Assembly: GCA_013398955.1 (NCBI GenBank)
Contig: VWPU01005320.1
Location: 85,513 to 149,512, forward strand
Direction of reading: 5' to 3'
Length of the DNA stretch: 64,000 nucleotides
DNA from: Callaeas wilsoni
Taxonomy: Eukaryota; Chordata; Aves; Passeriformes; Callaeidae
Below the pieces are notes generated by a model that saw nothing but the letters and a program-made list of their open reading frames with translations, was not told the origin of the DNA and searched no databases. This document shows positions 41,701 through 56,700 of the stretch, one piece after another; position 1 is the first letter of the stretch, and each line of letters begins with the position of its first letter. A program made the translations under genes and the position numbers.

Positions 41701-44700
41701 CTGTGGAAAAGGCTCACTGAAGAACAGTTTGACTATACAAATTATATTAGTATATGCATTGATGCCAGGAAGATTGGTTGTACCTACATGTTTAACTAGA
41801 TACAAATCAATTAATCAGTACATGTAACTGTAGTATGCTCTGGACTCTGGCTGCTGTTCTTGCCTGTGCTATCAAATTACTCTGGTCAAACCTTTTTTGT
41901 TTTTACTATGCATGTAAACAATAAAGATACTATTTACCTCCCTCGAAGAGGACTGCAGAAAAGGTAAGTAAAGCTTTGTTGCTATTTGCTTTAGGACACA
42001 TTCCAAGCAAAGGATCATAACCAGAGTAGGAGCACTGTATGAGTTCAATCAAGATACCAAGGTGAAAATGTACCTACATAATTGAAGTAATGTTTCTTGT
42101 ATACAGTAATATTTGTGAACATATTGATACCCAAGTATGTGTTCAGGAAAATATTTACATGGATTAGCCAGGAGCCAGCTTAGAACTTTATAAGTGCTCT
42201 ACAACCATGGCCATGTTTAATTTCAAGATTTCCCACAGCAGTTGCAGGAAAAACCTCATCTTGCTTTAGGCAGCTGAAGAACATATTCACAAAGGTGTGG
42301 CCCCCTCGGTCTCAAAAGGCTTTGCTGTTCCCTTAGCACCTGCTTTGGTCACCTGCACATAACCATAGCACATGGCTGGGGTCAAAATCAACCTTCCCAG
42401 CCCCAGACAGCTGCGTTTGGCCCCTGAAGTAACAGCAGTACCTTCACAGCTGGTTTGTTAATCGCATTATGGCATTCGATGTGCTGGCAATGAATAGGAT
42501 TCCAGGCTGCAAAACCAAAACATGGCTGATTAATAAATGAGAAGAGATATTTATGTTCTTTGTGTCTAGTGGTCTCAATTGAGAACAAGATCCTCTTGTA
42601 CTAAGTACTATACAAATATGTGTACGATACAAATAGCCATTCCTCAGGAAGCTTAATAATTACAATAAACAACCTTGAACATACAGGCCTCCTGACTTAT
42701 TTACAAGATAATTAAATGAACCATGGATTCAGCGAGAAAATGGAAAAAGTAAGACACAGACATTCCTGTTGCAGATTCTTCTTGATCTCACCAACATCGT
42801 GCAATAATTAACTATCCTTCCACTCCAGGAACAAGACGGTAGGAATAGCTGAGTAAATTCAGTTACATTCCCAAGCCAAATGAAAACACAGCTATGACAA
42901 AGGGAAACAAGTCCAGTGACAGACGAAGCCTTAGCTGTGTAATGACAAGAAGTAAACAACAAAGGGATGCTCAAATGGCATCACTTGGATGCTCTACAGG
43001 ATGCCCCTAGGTCAAAATGCCATGCAACGGCAGATAATACTCAACCCATTCTGGGATATATTAGCAAAACACTTAGATATAAGGAAAAAATCCCAGTCTA
43101 TCCAGTGCTAGTAATAGTTCAAAAAGAATACTATCATGATTAGTTTATAGAGCTGCTTGCATGGAAGAAGTGATGCAGAACAGTACATGAAGAATTTTTT
43201 TTTTTCTAACTAGTCAAGAAAATTTACCAACCCTTCAATGGAAGGCTTTAGAACAGATCAGACAAACTTCTATGGGGAACATCCAGGCTGCACTTGAGTT
43301 GGTCTAGCAGTCTTACAAGGTTTCTTCCAACCCTTCATTTTCTTAATTTAAAATGTCACATTCTGGTCCAGATATTTTAAAAGTGAACAAAATATATGCC
43401 GTACGATAGAGATTGTTTGAAACGGGTTGAGACAGACAAGCAGGAAAAGCAAGTCAGGAGTTGTTGCTGGACAATCGCCCCCGTAGCAGCACTATCCCAT
43501 CAGTAACTCTGGGGAGTCTGGCAGACAGAGGACTTTGTACCATCCACCAACTCTAGCTGCATTCCTGACTTTGTCCCCCATTTTCATCCTATAATCAACC
43601 TTGAGAATTTATCCACAATACTAACTGCACCTGACATCACCTGACCTTTTTTGACAGTAACAGCCAGATAAGAAGTCGCAGCAGCAGCAGCAGCAGTGTT
43701 AGTAGCTGGCACAACAAAAGCAACCAAAGTAATAATTGAAAGGAACATAAACCAGAACTGTTGGGAGGCCCAGGCAGCAGTTTCACAGACTATTTGTTAC
43801 AAACATGATATTTATTTCTTCTCCTGTTCAGGTTTAGTTAATATTGTGAGTAAGACAACATATTTACTAGCCACGATCTGAGTTTTTATTTTTCATAACA
43901 TCTTCTGAAAATGCAGATGAAAGGATATTGAATATAGTTATGAAAGTACAATTTATCAAACAAAAAAGTCAAAATACATCATATAACTGTAAAAATGTGG
44001 CTTTAGCACTTCTCATCATTTATTTATTTTGGCCTATACAAAATCAGCTGCACTGACCTGTGTACTGCAGTCCTCTGTACTCACTGATTGCCCCAGGGGG
44101 TTTTAAATTGGGCCAGTAGTGAAATAACATTTGTACTGCTGGAGGTTTAACTTGAGATGGTCCATAGGCTATTACATATAGCAAATCCTAAGGAAAGACA
44201 TGTACAAAAACGTTTATTTTTGCAAGGTAACAACCTGCAATTCAATATATTGTACTTCCATTCAAAGATAGCTGAACACACAAAATCAATACATTTCATG
44301 CCCTAACAAACTTCCTTTGTATGCTTTTACAGACAGATTATCTGACCAACTTCAATGCTTCTGAATTTGATCAGAGCAGGCAACAGCAATCACCCACCCT
44401 TCAGTGCACTAACAGCAAAATTACTTCTCTGTCTAGCCACAGAGCAAAAGGTGAGATAAGATAAATAACCAGATTCAGAGCAGATTCAGACAACAATACT
44501 CACAAATAGTTCTCGTAAAAGTCCAGTTCCACATTAATTGAGAAGCCTGGTCATTATTAAAATTTCCGCTCATTGGAGCCACAACCACATAGTACTTAGG
44601 AAACAGAGCTCTGTTCTACAAAACATAGAACTGCCTCTGTAAACTAAAAATTAGAGGGACCTTCCTCTCCATAATCCAGAGGGAGGATTGGATATAAAGA

Positions 44701-47700
44701 TCATTTACAACTTCTTGGCATACAGTCAGTTCAATTTTCAAGCCATCTGGTTTTTATTACTACCCAAGCACAGTCATTTCCACAAAGTATATATGACCAT
44801 AAACTTACTTTCCATACTTCTTGCTTGTATTTCATTAGGCATTCCAATAATTGGCAGTGATACACTGAGAGAGAAAAGACAGTATAGGCTTAATACAGAA
44901 ACAGAAACTCAGGTTACAGAAGTGATGCAATCAGCTGATTGGCTTTGCTTTGTCCATCCAAAACTCTATGCCTCATTCAAATATTTTTTATTTTAAAAGG
45001 CTTGCTAAAGAATCATTGCCCTGAGAGTCATCACAAAATATAAAAAACTGAATATTAGTAACTTCTTTCTGTCAAGAAATGCAGGAAGATGACTACCATG
45101 AGAGTACAGCTTTTTGCACAGCAATGGAGATCATTTTCAAACACATCTAGTTGAAGAATATCTGCTGATTCACTAAAACTTTGTCCCTCTGCCACGATGT
45201 AAACAGGTACCTTGTCATTCACCTTGAGGGAGCAATGGAAGTCACATGTAACAATATATTATTCCCACAGATACCAAAGGCTATAGGAGCCACTCTGTAT
45301 CAAACAAACATGAGAGCCAAGCGAACTACTTTACATCTCTGACTTCCCAAAAACTCCGGGGCAACATTTTTCTCTGATGGTTTGAACACAGAAATCACAA
45401 AAACAAAGACAGAACATTTAATGAAAAAAACTGACTTCTGCAAGCAGCTTTTAAAGATCGTGTTCTGCTTTTATTTACCTGTGTGAAGCACGTCAGCATG
45501 ATGTGACACTCCTCACATAACGCAGTGTGGGCTTCCTCCACACACACACACACCATCTACCCATCCACATAAGACAGGAGATAGCTGACAGCTGACGATC
45601 ATGCAATGTAACTGCTCACTGGGGTTAAATACTGATTCAATTTGGTTATGTGATCCCAATGGTTTAAAAGGGACTGCGCCACTTTTGTTTAGATACTTGC
45701 AACTACATTTAACTTCATTATAGCTCCATTAAGCCTGCAGCCAGCATTACCTGTCTTCCTTAGAAAGACAGTACCAGTTGTGAATTTGGTGATATTTGAA
45801 TCATAATATAAGACAGTTACTGTGAATTTCTGTAGTCAAGGTAAGTGGTATTTCTCTCCAACACTAAGGTTATAGATATCAACACTATATTCTGATGTCA
45901 AACATGAGTAGATCAGAGTCTCCAGTCCTGGGCCAAATCCTATTTCTTCATCACAAAGAGATCTCTTACCTACATAATGACTACTTCCAGCATGATGTTC
46001 AGAAATCTCAGTTTTGACTAAAATAAATCATTTTTCATCCTGTGCTGGATGACACAGTTTTTTCCCATCAAGAAAACTTTTCTGATTGCATTTGACAACA
46101 CTTCCTGACTGACAGTTTCAGAAATAACAATACTATGTTGCATGCTTACACATACCTGGGTTTGATGTGTACTGCATTGCAATCATCAGCATTGATGATG
46201 CAGACAGATTGACATGTGCTGGAACACCTTCTCGTTTTGAAGATCCCACTTAAAAAAAAGGAAAAAATAAATAAATTTTCTATTGTAATAGGAAAATAGG
46301 TGAGAGTAGCATGTAACTTATTCCAACGCATGCAGATAAAATTCCTAAAGTGCCATGCCACGAAAACAAAAAAAAAGAAAGAAAGAAAACCTAAAACACC
46401 AGAAACATTCTGTATTGGGGGATGAACCACCTTTTCTAGTGGAAGAGAAAGATGGCTAGGTATCGATTCACAAAGCGTGCACCTGGTTTTCCAGATCAGT
46501 GTGACTTCATCCTCAAAACAGCATTAACCAGTTGCCTTCTCAGGCCCTGTCCTTCAGAACCCACAGACTGGTCAAAATAACATCACTTGTACAGCCAAGT
46601 GCATCTAGGCCTCGGATTGCAGGAAGGGTAAAGAGGAACTGGAGGGTAAGGGATCAAGAACAAATGGAAAGCCTGCTGCTGAGGCGTGCCGAGGAAGGGC
46701 TGGGGCTGGTGATAGCTGCTGCAGTACGGCAGATTGCTTCTCAGGGAGCATCTGCTAAGAGCTCAAGTTATAGCTACATCCCAGAAACTGCCCTGAGATA
46801 ATGAACAGCAGCACTGAAGTGTATCTTTTACCTCACACAGAAAGGGGCTGGAGTTCATCCTGGTCTCCCATGAAGTGCGTTACTATTAAATGGCACATGG
46901 AAAAACCCTGCAGAACTTTTTCACGGCAACATGGCTTTGAAGGCAAGCTCCTACACAGAGATGTCACAGGTATCTTTCCACCCTCACGGCACTTTCTCAA
47001 GCCTGGCTGCCAGGACCCAAATACCAAGCATTTGGGATAGAAGCACAGAACTGTAGCTACCAGCTCAGTGAGCTGTTTTCGTCCCTCCCATCTGGCTCTC
47101 CAACTGCTTAGACAATCTCTTGCATCCCCCCTTTCAGTCTGAATCAGAACTAAACACTAAGGGAAGGAAAGGTTCTGCACTTGCCTTGCAAAGGAGCATA
47201 TAATTCCCAGCAGGGAAAGACAAGGAGACTAATTAAAAGAACACTCAAATAGAAACGAAGGAGGGGAGAGAAAATGGAGAATTTCTCCCTCTCTGTTTTC
47301 CACACGACCCAACATTACTATGGCTCTCCTCATTGCACTTAATTTATTTATTTTTAAATCTTATCCACACAAATAAGAGCCCCCAAATTATTACAGAAAG
47401 GTGTATTTTTATGGATTTTAATTGAAAAATACTTGGCAGCTCTAATTGGGAAATTAAACATGGCCATCAGCAAAAAAGTAGGACGCAGTACTTGATTAGT
47501 AAATTTAAAAAGCAGCAGACTGGTTTCATACAGAAATCTCACCAAAACTGATACACAAGAAAGCCAGCATGACAAATGCAAATGCAAGGATGCAATCTCT
47601 GTCGAGGGCAGTTGGGGAACAGTATCTATTTAAGTAAACCAAGGATTTGACTCAATCAGTTATTCTGAGGTATAGTTCTACAGATCTGAGGACAGACAGG

Positions 47701-50700
47701 ATAAGTCACCACATTCAGCTGTTCTTTAGCAGGTAACAGCAGTGGGAAAAGAAGTTGTTTAATGCAACATTCTGTTCTTAACCCAAAGAGGACCTCTTGC
47801 ACATATGTATGAAACGTATCTTAGCAATTTTGATTTGCACACTGTCATTAGACAAGTCAAAGTCTAAACCTCATTACAATATATTAAAAAGGAATATTTT
47901 ACATGGGAAAACTGAGGTATAGGAGAGTTAGGGGACTTTTCCAAGATCATTGACTAGTCAAATCAGAAAATACAGGTGATAAATTTGCATTAAATATTAA
48001 TCTCAAAACACTGAACCATGCTTCTTTCAGCATCTTCTGCATGCTTAAATGACATTACTCTTGATGTCTGTACAAAAGTTGTTCATGTTTTTCCATAAAG
48101 GTTGGGAGTATAGAGGTAAGGAGGAGACATTCTAACAGAATCACAGAACAGTTGATGTTAAAAGGGACCTCTGGTGATGATCTTGGCCAATCCCTCTGCT
48201 CAAAGAAAGGCAACTAGAGCAGGTACCCAGGGCAAATTGGGTTTTGAGCATCTGCTAGAATGGAGAATCTGCACCTGCTCTGGCAAACTGTTCCAGTGTT
48301 TGGTCACACACAGTAAAAGGCTTATGGGTAAAACTGACCTAATATTGACCCTAACGATTCTCTCTGCAGAAAACGGTTCTGTTTCTCATTACTACTGAAG
48401 TCCTATCAAGCTTTTCGTCAGGCACATGGACAACCATTCAGAACACACCTCAAGATCCACACTGTGCAGGGACTATGAAGTTAAGTAATCACATGACATC
48501 TTCATAGAGGGGAAGTAAAAAGAAAGAAAAGGAAAAAAGGCATGGACCATCAGATTCAATCCCAACACTTACAGATAGGAAACATTACAGGCAGAGCTAT
48601 TCAGTACAGAACTTAGAGAGAAAGTGCCAAGAAGACAGAGAGGGAGAAAATCAGAAATTTATCACAATGTCATTATATTGAGAAAAATCATACTTGTACA
48701 TCCACATACAGTCCAGATGCAAAAATTACACATGTTGCTATTGCCTCTATTATTTCAGGAGCACTTCGCCCATAGATTCTGTATTCAAAACTCCCACTGC
48801 TGGCACTGAAAGTTCTATGAGTCTGAAAACAGTGATTTCTCAAATAAACTTCACACTTTAAATGAAGGAAGAATTCACGCAAAAACACAGGGTAATAAAT
48901 AAATAAAGATTATAGAAATATTTCCCTTTGAAAAATAGTCACATGAAATTATTTTATGTATGTAAGTAGATTGATGTTTCATTACAGTTCTATGACAGAT
49001 CAAATTTTGACTCGTACAATCTGACACTATTATGTGCCAAGACAAAACAATACTAGAATGAGTTCTACTTACATATAGCCATAGGCAGAAAAGATGTGCT
49101 GAGATACTCTATAATATCCTTGTGCAGAAATGGAGGAAAGGTAGCTAATGTTGAAATCATTGTATAGGGTAAAGTACTCAAAATATCATCATTGAGAAAA
49201 GGAAGTAAGCATGTAGTAGTGTAAAAAATTGATTGCCCAAGATCTGTTGAATAAAATGAAAGAAATATAGAATCATTACAATGAAAATGTAATTACGACT
49301 GTGTACTTTTTTGTTTACAAAACTAAAAAAATAAATTATATTTAAATTCAAGCTTTCCTCTCAAAGTAATTTGGGAAGATAATCACTGTAGACAAGTGAC
49401 TTCATTTCCATTTTTAAGTCCCTCCTAAGGAGAGGGAAATAGCTGTTGAACACTACTCCGAAGGGTTTGAAGGGAATATGAATACTACAGTCTATAAAAT
49501 AATCGGTTAAAATCAATGTTGATTTTAATCATACAGTGATTAATGTATGATGGCTTGAATTTAAGCAGAGATGTTATGAGAATCAGAATTTGTAGTGCAC
49601 ATTGCATTGAAGGCCAGCTTTGGCAAAAAGCATTCTTATTTTAATATGACTGAAAAAGACTAGAGTTTTATCTTAATTACTCTCAAGAGTTCTGCAAAGT
49701 ACCTCACATATATTGACTACAGGAAGTGTCACTGTTTCTCAAATCACATGTGATTAAACTACAGATCTTGATTTCCTGGGAAACCATTGAGGCCAAAAGT
49801 GGCCAGAGCTTAAAAGGAAAGGAATATTTATCAAGATTTTCTATACTTATCCTAGTTAATCTTATTGTAACTGTTTGGAAAGGATACTTAATAACTGTGC
49901 AACATTTTAAGATCCAGAGGGAAGGGGTCATTTATTGTGTATCTGGGCATTGTGGAATCTTTATACTCTCTCCCAAATGAGGAATTGAGCTGGTGCCCAT
50001 AACCTTCTGACCAAGGTTACAGCACTCAGTGAACCCCAAGTCTGAACCCATATGATGATCCAAAGACATCAGAAGGCCTCCCTCCTGCACGAGAGGGATT
50101 ACTTTTGTTAATTATTCCCCAGCCTTAAGTACATTACACAGGCCTTCAGTCTCACCTGTAGAACTGGTGTGATTTAAAACTGTCTCTGTAAAGCGCAGAG
50201 ACATCTGCAGCTGTAAACATCCTGGGTCATGGCAAAAATTAAAATTGGCACTCCATTTCAGCGGTTCTGGCCAGCCCTGTGTGCAAGGGTCTAACCAGAC
50301 CCTCGAAGCTGCAGAGAGCTTCTCTCTTGCAACACCTATCCACCAGCTAAACACAGCCTTTTACAATCTCATCAGGCCAAAGCTCAGGACTGCCTAGCAC
50401 AGCAGTTGTACTTACCCAAACAACACTGATTGTTCTGATTAAAAATACCTATTTCTTTTAGTCAATTACTAAGCTGAGGAAGAAATAAATAACAAGTTGT
50501 ATTGCAAAATTTAATTCTCCACACACAAAACCATACGAAACAGCAAGTGATCTCCCCTTGCCCCAAGCATGAGTCAACCAAGTTATTCCTGGCACATATT
50601 TATCTAAAATGTTCTTAAAAACCTGCAAGACAGTTCACTCCTTCTGTCAATTCATCCTAATGCTTAATCATCTTTATGATATAAAGATCTTCTTTACAAA

Positions 50701-53700
50701 AAAAATTTCCATTGCTGCCATTTAAGTGTATAACTTCTTATCCTGATCAACTGTAATGCAAATAGAGTGGTTTCGTTTATTTCTCCTCACAGCAACCTTT
50801 ACATATTTCCATATGATAACCATAATGCCCTTCCATTTTTCTCTAAGCTAGATAAACCAAACTTTGTCTGGTTTTCTCTTACTGTTCACATTTTCTAGAC
50901 CTCAAATCATTCTTGTTTTTTTTCCTGGACTCTTCAAAAATAGTACATGTTTTTCTTGAAGCTAGATGAACAAATTTGAAAATTTTACTCCAGTTGAGGC
51001 TTTGCTAGGGCTGTTAGAATAATAAACATAATGCTTTGGGTGTCTCATACACAAAAAAAATGTTTACACATTGCTAGAATAATATTAACGTATTAGTGAT
51101 TTATGGTCTCATCTGATCTACTGTTAGCACCCAGAGCTCTCTGCAGTACAGCTTTCAAGCTAGTATTGCCTCCATTTCATTTGATTTCTCTCACTTAAGC
51201 ATAGTATTTTACATTTCTCCTTTGGAGATGTTTCAAAACAGAATGCAAGTTGCCACAATTACTTAAACCCCACGTCTTTCACACAAAGCACATGCTAGCA
51301 ATCATCTCGATAACACCTGCAAACCCAAATTCTATCAGCTATGTAAAAAAATCAAAATATTTAATAACACTAGACCCAGCACAGACTCCTGTAAGATTTC
51401 CCACTGGTATACCCTTCCAGCTGCCAAGCCACTGGTAGCACTCCTGAGTGTTCTCCTTACTCAAGTGGGGACCATGTCCCAGATTGCCTATTAGGATGTA
51501 AAATGACACAGCAACAAAAAAGTGGCTAGGGACAGGAAAACCATGCAAGGAGAGCCATTGTGTTGCCAAAAGAAAAAAATATGTTTGGCAATGTTATTTG
51601 TTCTTTACAGGTCTCCACTGATTGTCAATTATCACCATGTTATCTTTTTAGGAAAAGACTGTTTTGATAATTAACTCCACCATTCTAAGAATTGAAGTCA
51701 ACAAGTCTATAACTTGCTATGGGCCCTGCTTTCCCAAGATCATGCCATTTCTATGTGCAGCAGTCTTTGAGTCAAACGTACTGCTGCCAGCTCAAAGGGG
51801 ATTCACCACTTAACAGAAACAACCTTCCTCCTGAAGAATTTCAGCAGCGTTATCCCATAGACAACCATCTTCCTATACTGAGCTATACAAGCAATACATC
51901 ATGATACCACAGTGGAAATTAATATTGGCTAATACACGGGGAGAATACTGGGCTACCGAATCCCAGCATGGAAAGGCTAAGAGATTAACAAGTCAGACTC
52001 GAGGGAAAACCACACAACACAACCACAAACACAACACAGTCACAAAAAAAAGTTGTAGCTAATTTAAAACATAAGACAACATTGTTTTTCTCTGAGCCAG
52101 ACAGAGATGTTGCTATCTTTTTTACACAGGAGTATTTTAAAGCCATCTCAAAGCACATTTACCATGCTTTTTTCTTCAATTAGATATATACTGTATTCTG
52201 TGTAGAGATGGACCTTCACCAGAACACTCAATCTGTGTATTTTTTATAGGCCAGATACACATTTGCAAGCTCTTTGTGCATTTTTAAGAGACTCACCCCA
52301 AAAAGACAGTCTGAAGTTATCCCAGCAGATTCAAGTTTAAAATCTGGATATTTTTACACCCATCTGTCTAATTTTTGTTACATACCATTGTATTTTACTT
52401 ACATACCACCAGCACATCACTAGAAATCAGACAATCTCAGAATTCAAACCCAAATCCACATTTAGCAAAAAAACATCCTTTATTTAAGAAAGTCAAACAG
52501 AACACTCGGATATAAATGCATCCCAGGAGATTTGAAATCCAGATCCAGGTCAGTTTAGGCCCATCTCTTCTACTGCATATATGCACCACTCATGGATTCA
52601 CAGCACTGGAATCATTCAAGGGCCTGCTTACCATGTTGCCCATGTTGTAGCAAGGGAACTAGATCCAGTAGTGTCACCAGTGTCACGTAAAGTCCTTGAT
52701 AGTCCAAAGATGGGTAGTCTGATAACTGAGCATCACGACTTTGCTGGCCACGTTCAGATGGAGCATCTCGCAGGACGCTGTAAAGGAGGGAGCGAGTAAC
52801 AGTAGGGTTGATGGAACTGACCTGTGGTCTTAGAGATGGGGTGAGTGGGAATGGCACAGGAAAAAGACACATGGTCATGGGCACTGTCAAATTGGAGGCA
52901 TCTTGATTCTCCTTCTTCCCTGTGCGGGACAAAATGCTGTTGGGGGGACAAAGAAAAAAAAGAGACAACAAAGACACAAAGAACAGCACATTACATTGAA
53001 ATGACACTATAAAACAAATAATAAAAGACCAGATACATCCCACATAAGATGCAATCACTACCAAAACCAGTGTGTCTACAAATCTAGCAACTATTTACTT
53101 TCATGCTTCAAGATAAGAGAATTAAAAATTGACATCTAGGAAAATTTCATTGCATCTCATGTGTTATCTGGTTCATAAGGAGCAAAAATATAAAAATGCA
53201 TGTTTCAGTGCCCTACCCATGTTTCACAGTTAAGAACACTTCTAAGAATTAAAAGGGTTTAGCTGTGTCAAAATAGGCTGGTATTTCGCTCTGAGATTCT
53301 GAGGATTTTGACAGATTTATTTTTTCCCCCCTATAATCTTTTGAGCCAACTGACTGAAAACATGCAAAATATAGGTGTGGCACTTGCAGAAACATGTTTT
53401 AGCAAAGAATAAACATGTGTGTTTGTTAAGATAGTCTTAAAAATCACATGTTTATTGCATTAAAATAATGTCTGTATGTATTTTATGATACTGTTTCATG
53501 ACCACTCACTCAGTATCATTTGAGATAATGAAGTTTAAACAGGCACATGGATTTAGAAATAATATAATATTTCTAAAATGTTAACTAAACTACATTTGGA
53601 AAAGTCATAAAATAATATATAGTAGATGGTCTTTAGCATATGTTTGTGAGCTAATGATAATGGTTGTTTATGTGTGTTTTTAATTTTGCCCATGTTTAGG

Positions 53701-56700
53701 GAGGAAACATTTTGCTTTATGAATACAAACACTCCTTGGGTAAATAGTTACCTTCAAAAATCTAAGGGCTAAGCAAGCAAGATCAATTATGTAACTGCAG
53801 ATCAGACAGTATGTTACCATACACTCCTGCTGTTACTTACGTTATTATTCAACAAAACTCACTATAAACTAAAGGAGAGATAATTTAAAAAAATAAAAAT
53901 AATTTAGTGGGCATCAAAATAGAGGCTATACGTCAACCAGCTTGTTATGTAGTTTTAAGAATGTTGCAAACATGGTTGTAAACATGGTAATCTAATTTAT
54001 TTTAAAAAATAAACCCCACTATTTTAAACAGAAATAAGTTTTCACTTAAGCGGTGTTATATTTTATTTATCAAGCAATTATAGGGTTAGTTCATAATCTC
54101 CATATGTGCCTATAAAATATAATACACCTTTAAAATATATTAACCCACACACAATGGTTTTTTTTTCCTTTTTAAAGCATCTTTTTGCACCTCTCAGTCA
54201 TTGGGATTTCCAAAAGCAGTTGCTGTTGGTTTAACTCTGTTCCCACAGTCAGTGTTAAAACTTACAAAAGACAAGTCAGTAGCACTAAGATTTCCACTGA
54301 CTCATGGAGAGCAGAATTATATCAAGAGAGAGCACTTCTGGAAACCTCTCTTCTCTTTAACAGTACAGAAATCCCTATCATATAATCACCTCAGCAAATC
54401 TTACTTCCAAGTCAATTCAACAATTTACACAAGTAAGCCAAACTCTTGCTAAGGTGCTTATAAGAGAAGGTGTCATTCATTTCTCATATATATAAAACAC
54501 TTTTTTACAAAAACAGTTCTTTGCCAAGCAGCTACTATTACATCACCCTTGCAGTCAGAGATGACAGACACAGTCTGTCTTAAGAAACTACTTTTTTTTT
54601 CTTGTTTTTTTTAGTGTGCCTCACATATTTGGCAGATTGTTTTTGTTTCTGTTACCCAATGTCCAGTAAAAGAAACGTGATCACTGTCACGGCGGTATTT
54701 ATGAAATTGTATCAGAACATCACCTAAGATCTAGTATGACTTTAAAAACAAATTATCAGAGTGCTGATTCCTTTTAATTTGCTTGATGTTCATTTGCCGT
54801 ATTTTGCAGCTTATGTTTAGAGATATGAAGGTACTACACTACATTCCTTTCTTGTCTACCAACAGATAATACCAATTACCCATCTCTTTACTTGCCAAAA
54901 CATCACTTCAAGTGTACTTATTTCCAGAAAGGATATTAATCCTTTCTTTTTACACTGATCTACAGGCCCATCTCTGGATTAGATGCCAAAGCACACTTCT
55001 TGTATCTTGATCAGGGCATCCTTCTATTTAACAGTAATAAGACTGGATCTAAATTCCAGCTGGAAACACACCAAATGTATTAAAAAACAAAAAAAAAACC
55101 AAAATTTCATGCCCAGGCTTTTGCCTGACCTGAATTTTTAAAGGCAATAAACAGAAGAGTCAAAACTGAAAATCTAGGAAGTCCCTTAAGACCAAGATAC
55201 AATGACTGCAATTTGCTTCTGGTTCAATTCAAACCAGGTACTGAGAATTTAGAGTATCTGCGAATCGTAGCTCCATACTGAACTTACTCCATACTGAACT
55301 TGCTCTGCAATAAGGGGCAAAGCTACCAAGCCTTGTTTCAAGATGTGTATATCTTTGCTGCAAATCTATCCCAAAACTACTGCCTTCCTGGAAAGGTTTC
55401 CTAAATGCCTACAAGTGAATTACATCTCACCGAGGCAGCAAAGCAAGCTTGACCATTAATTAGCCACCAAGGCATTTATAACTGTGCCTCACATAAAGTA
55501 TTTTACTTAGAAATACATATGGAGAATTTTTTACAAGAAAATGTGAAAGAATAAGGTTTTCTGTGGGATGTTTATTAAGCCTTAGATCATTTGTCAAATG
55601 AGGGGGAAATCACTGAAAATGAGTAGGGCATGAAACAAATTCATGCTGTAATGTAAAGAAATGCTTTTCCCAAAGAGAAAATTAAAGAACTAAATGAATC
55701 AATGTGCTATGCATTGTGTATGGTGATTTTATGTGATGTTTGTTATAGAAATAAGGAATTTATTTTTTTCAGCCATTCCACGTCTATTCCCCCCACCCCT
55801 GAGCTTGTAATTTATGGAGGCTGTGTACAGAGCAAAGGAGCTAATTAATCTCTTGTGCAATCCATCTTTAGCCAGCAAAATGACACCACATATGAATGTG
55901 ATTCAAAACAGTGGGCACATCCCACTGAAAAGAACACAGTCAACGTGTCTATAACATGGAAAGGTAAAAGTGTAATAAACAGTAAAATCTACTTCTGTAA
56001 AATCCAATCATGTGGAATTTCTCTAACTATTCCTCCATTATTTCTACGATTATACATGTTCATCAAGAATTGTTTGTCCTAAAAAATTCAGCTGCAAGGA
56101 GAGTAGACAAATTGGGAAGTATTTTTAAAGTTATTTTAAAATAGTAGATGGTGACAACCAACCTAAAACCTCCAGAAATCAACGGGCATTTTTGCTACGG
56201 TTGTATCAGCATTCTCTTAGCAGCCCAAATTCATTGCAAATGGTCTGTGTTAAGTTAGAAAGATTATTCTCCACCATGTACTTCTATCATTGATGTTAAA
56301 CCTTGTACAATGGAGTCTCAGTGTAGGAGGCAGAAAGGAGACTCAGCACGCAAAATATTCAAAGAAATTTTTGAACATACTCTTCAGAAAGGTTCTTAAC
56401 CAGTCTGTTTAGTTTTAGGGTAAATCTTGCAGAGATCTGCACACAGTGGGTGGGAGTTTCCTTCTTTCCATCTGCCACACTAAATACAGGGTGTGTTGTT
56501 TTGCTTTTTTATCCATCTTCTTTCTTAGTAACAGCAAGTGTACAAACTTATACTGGTTCAACCATAGCACTCAGCCTTTGATCCACAGTTCAAACTCCCC
56601 AGTTACAGGGGTTTAGAATGTGAATTTGACCTTGCTCAGTATCAGAACTCAGTCCACTTAAATTTAGATCCAAGTCCTGGCATTAATTTCTCACATCCTT

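Larger units (their letters stand above)
46249..49072. other. UNC79 intron with SINE and LINE remnants
   Basis: 2.8-kb intron holding the MIR-like remnant and the CR1 fragment. A protein-like minus ORF at 48688-48888 was examined and rejected because no acceptor gives the needed phase. The stretch 46440-47300 is less AT-rich, without an identifiable element. Confidence 0.65.

Noticed and set aside
48688..48888. Protein-like minus ORF (EYRIYGRSAPEIIEAIAT) with an acceptor-like ttttcag
   Set aside because: The intron needs an exon entering with two bases; the available AG sites give zero or one, so it would break the frame.
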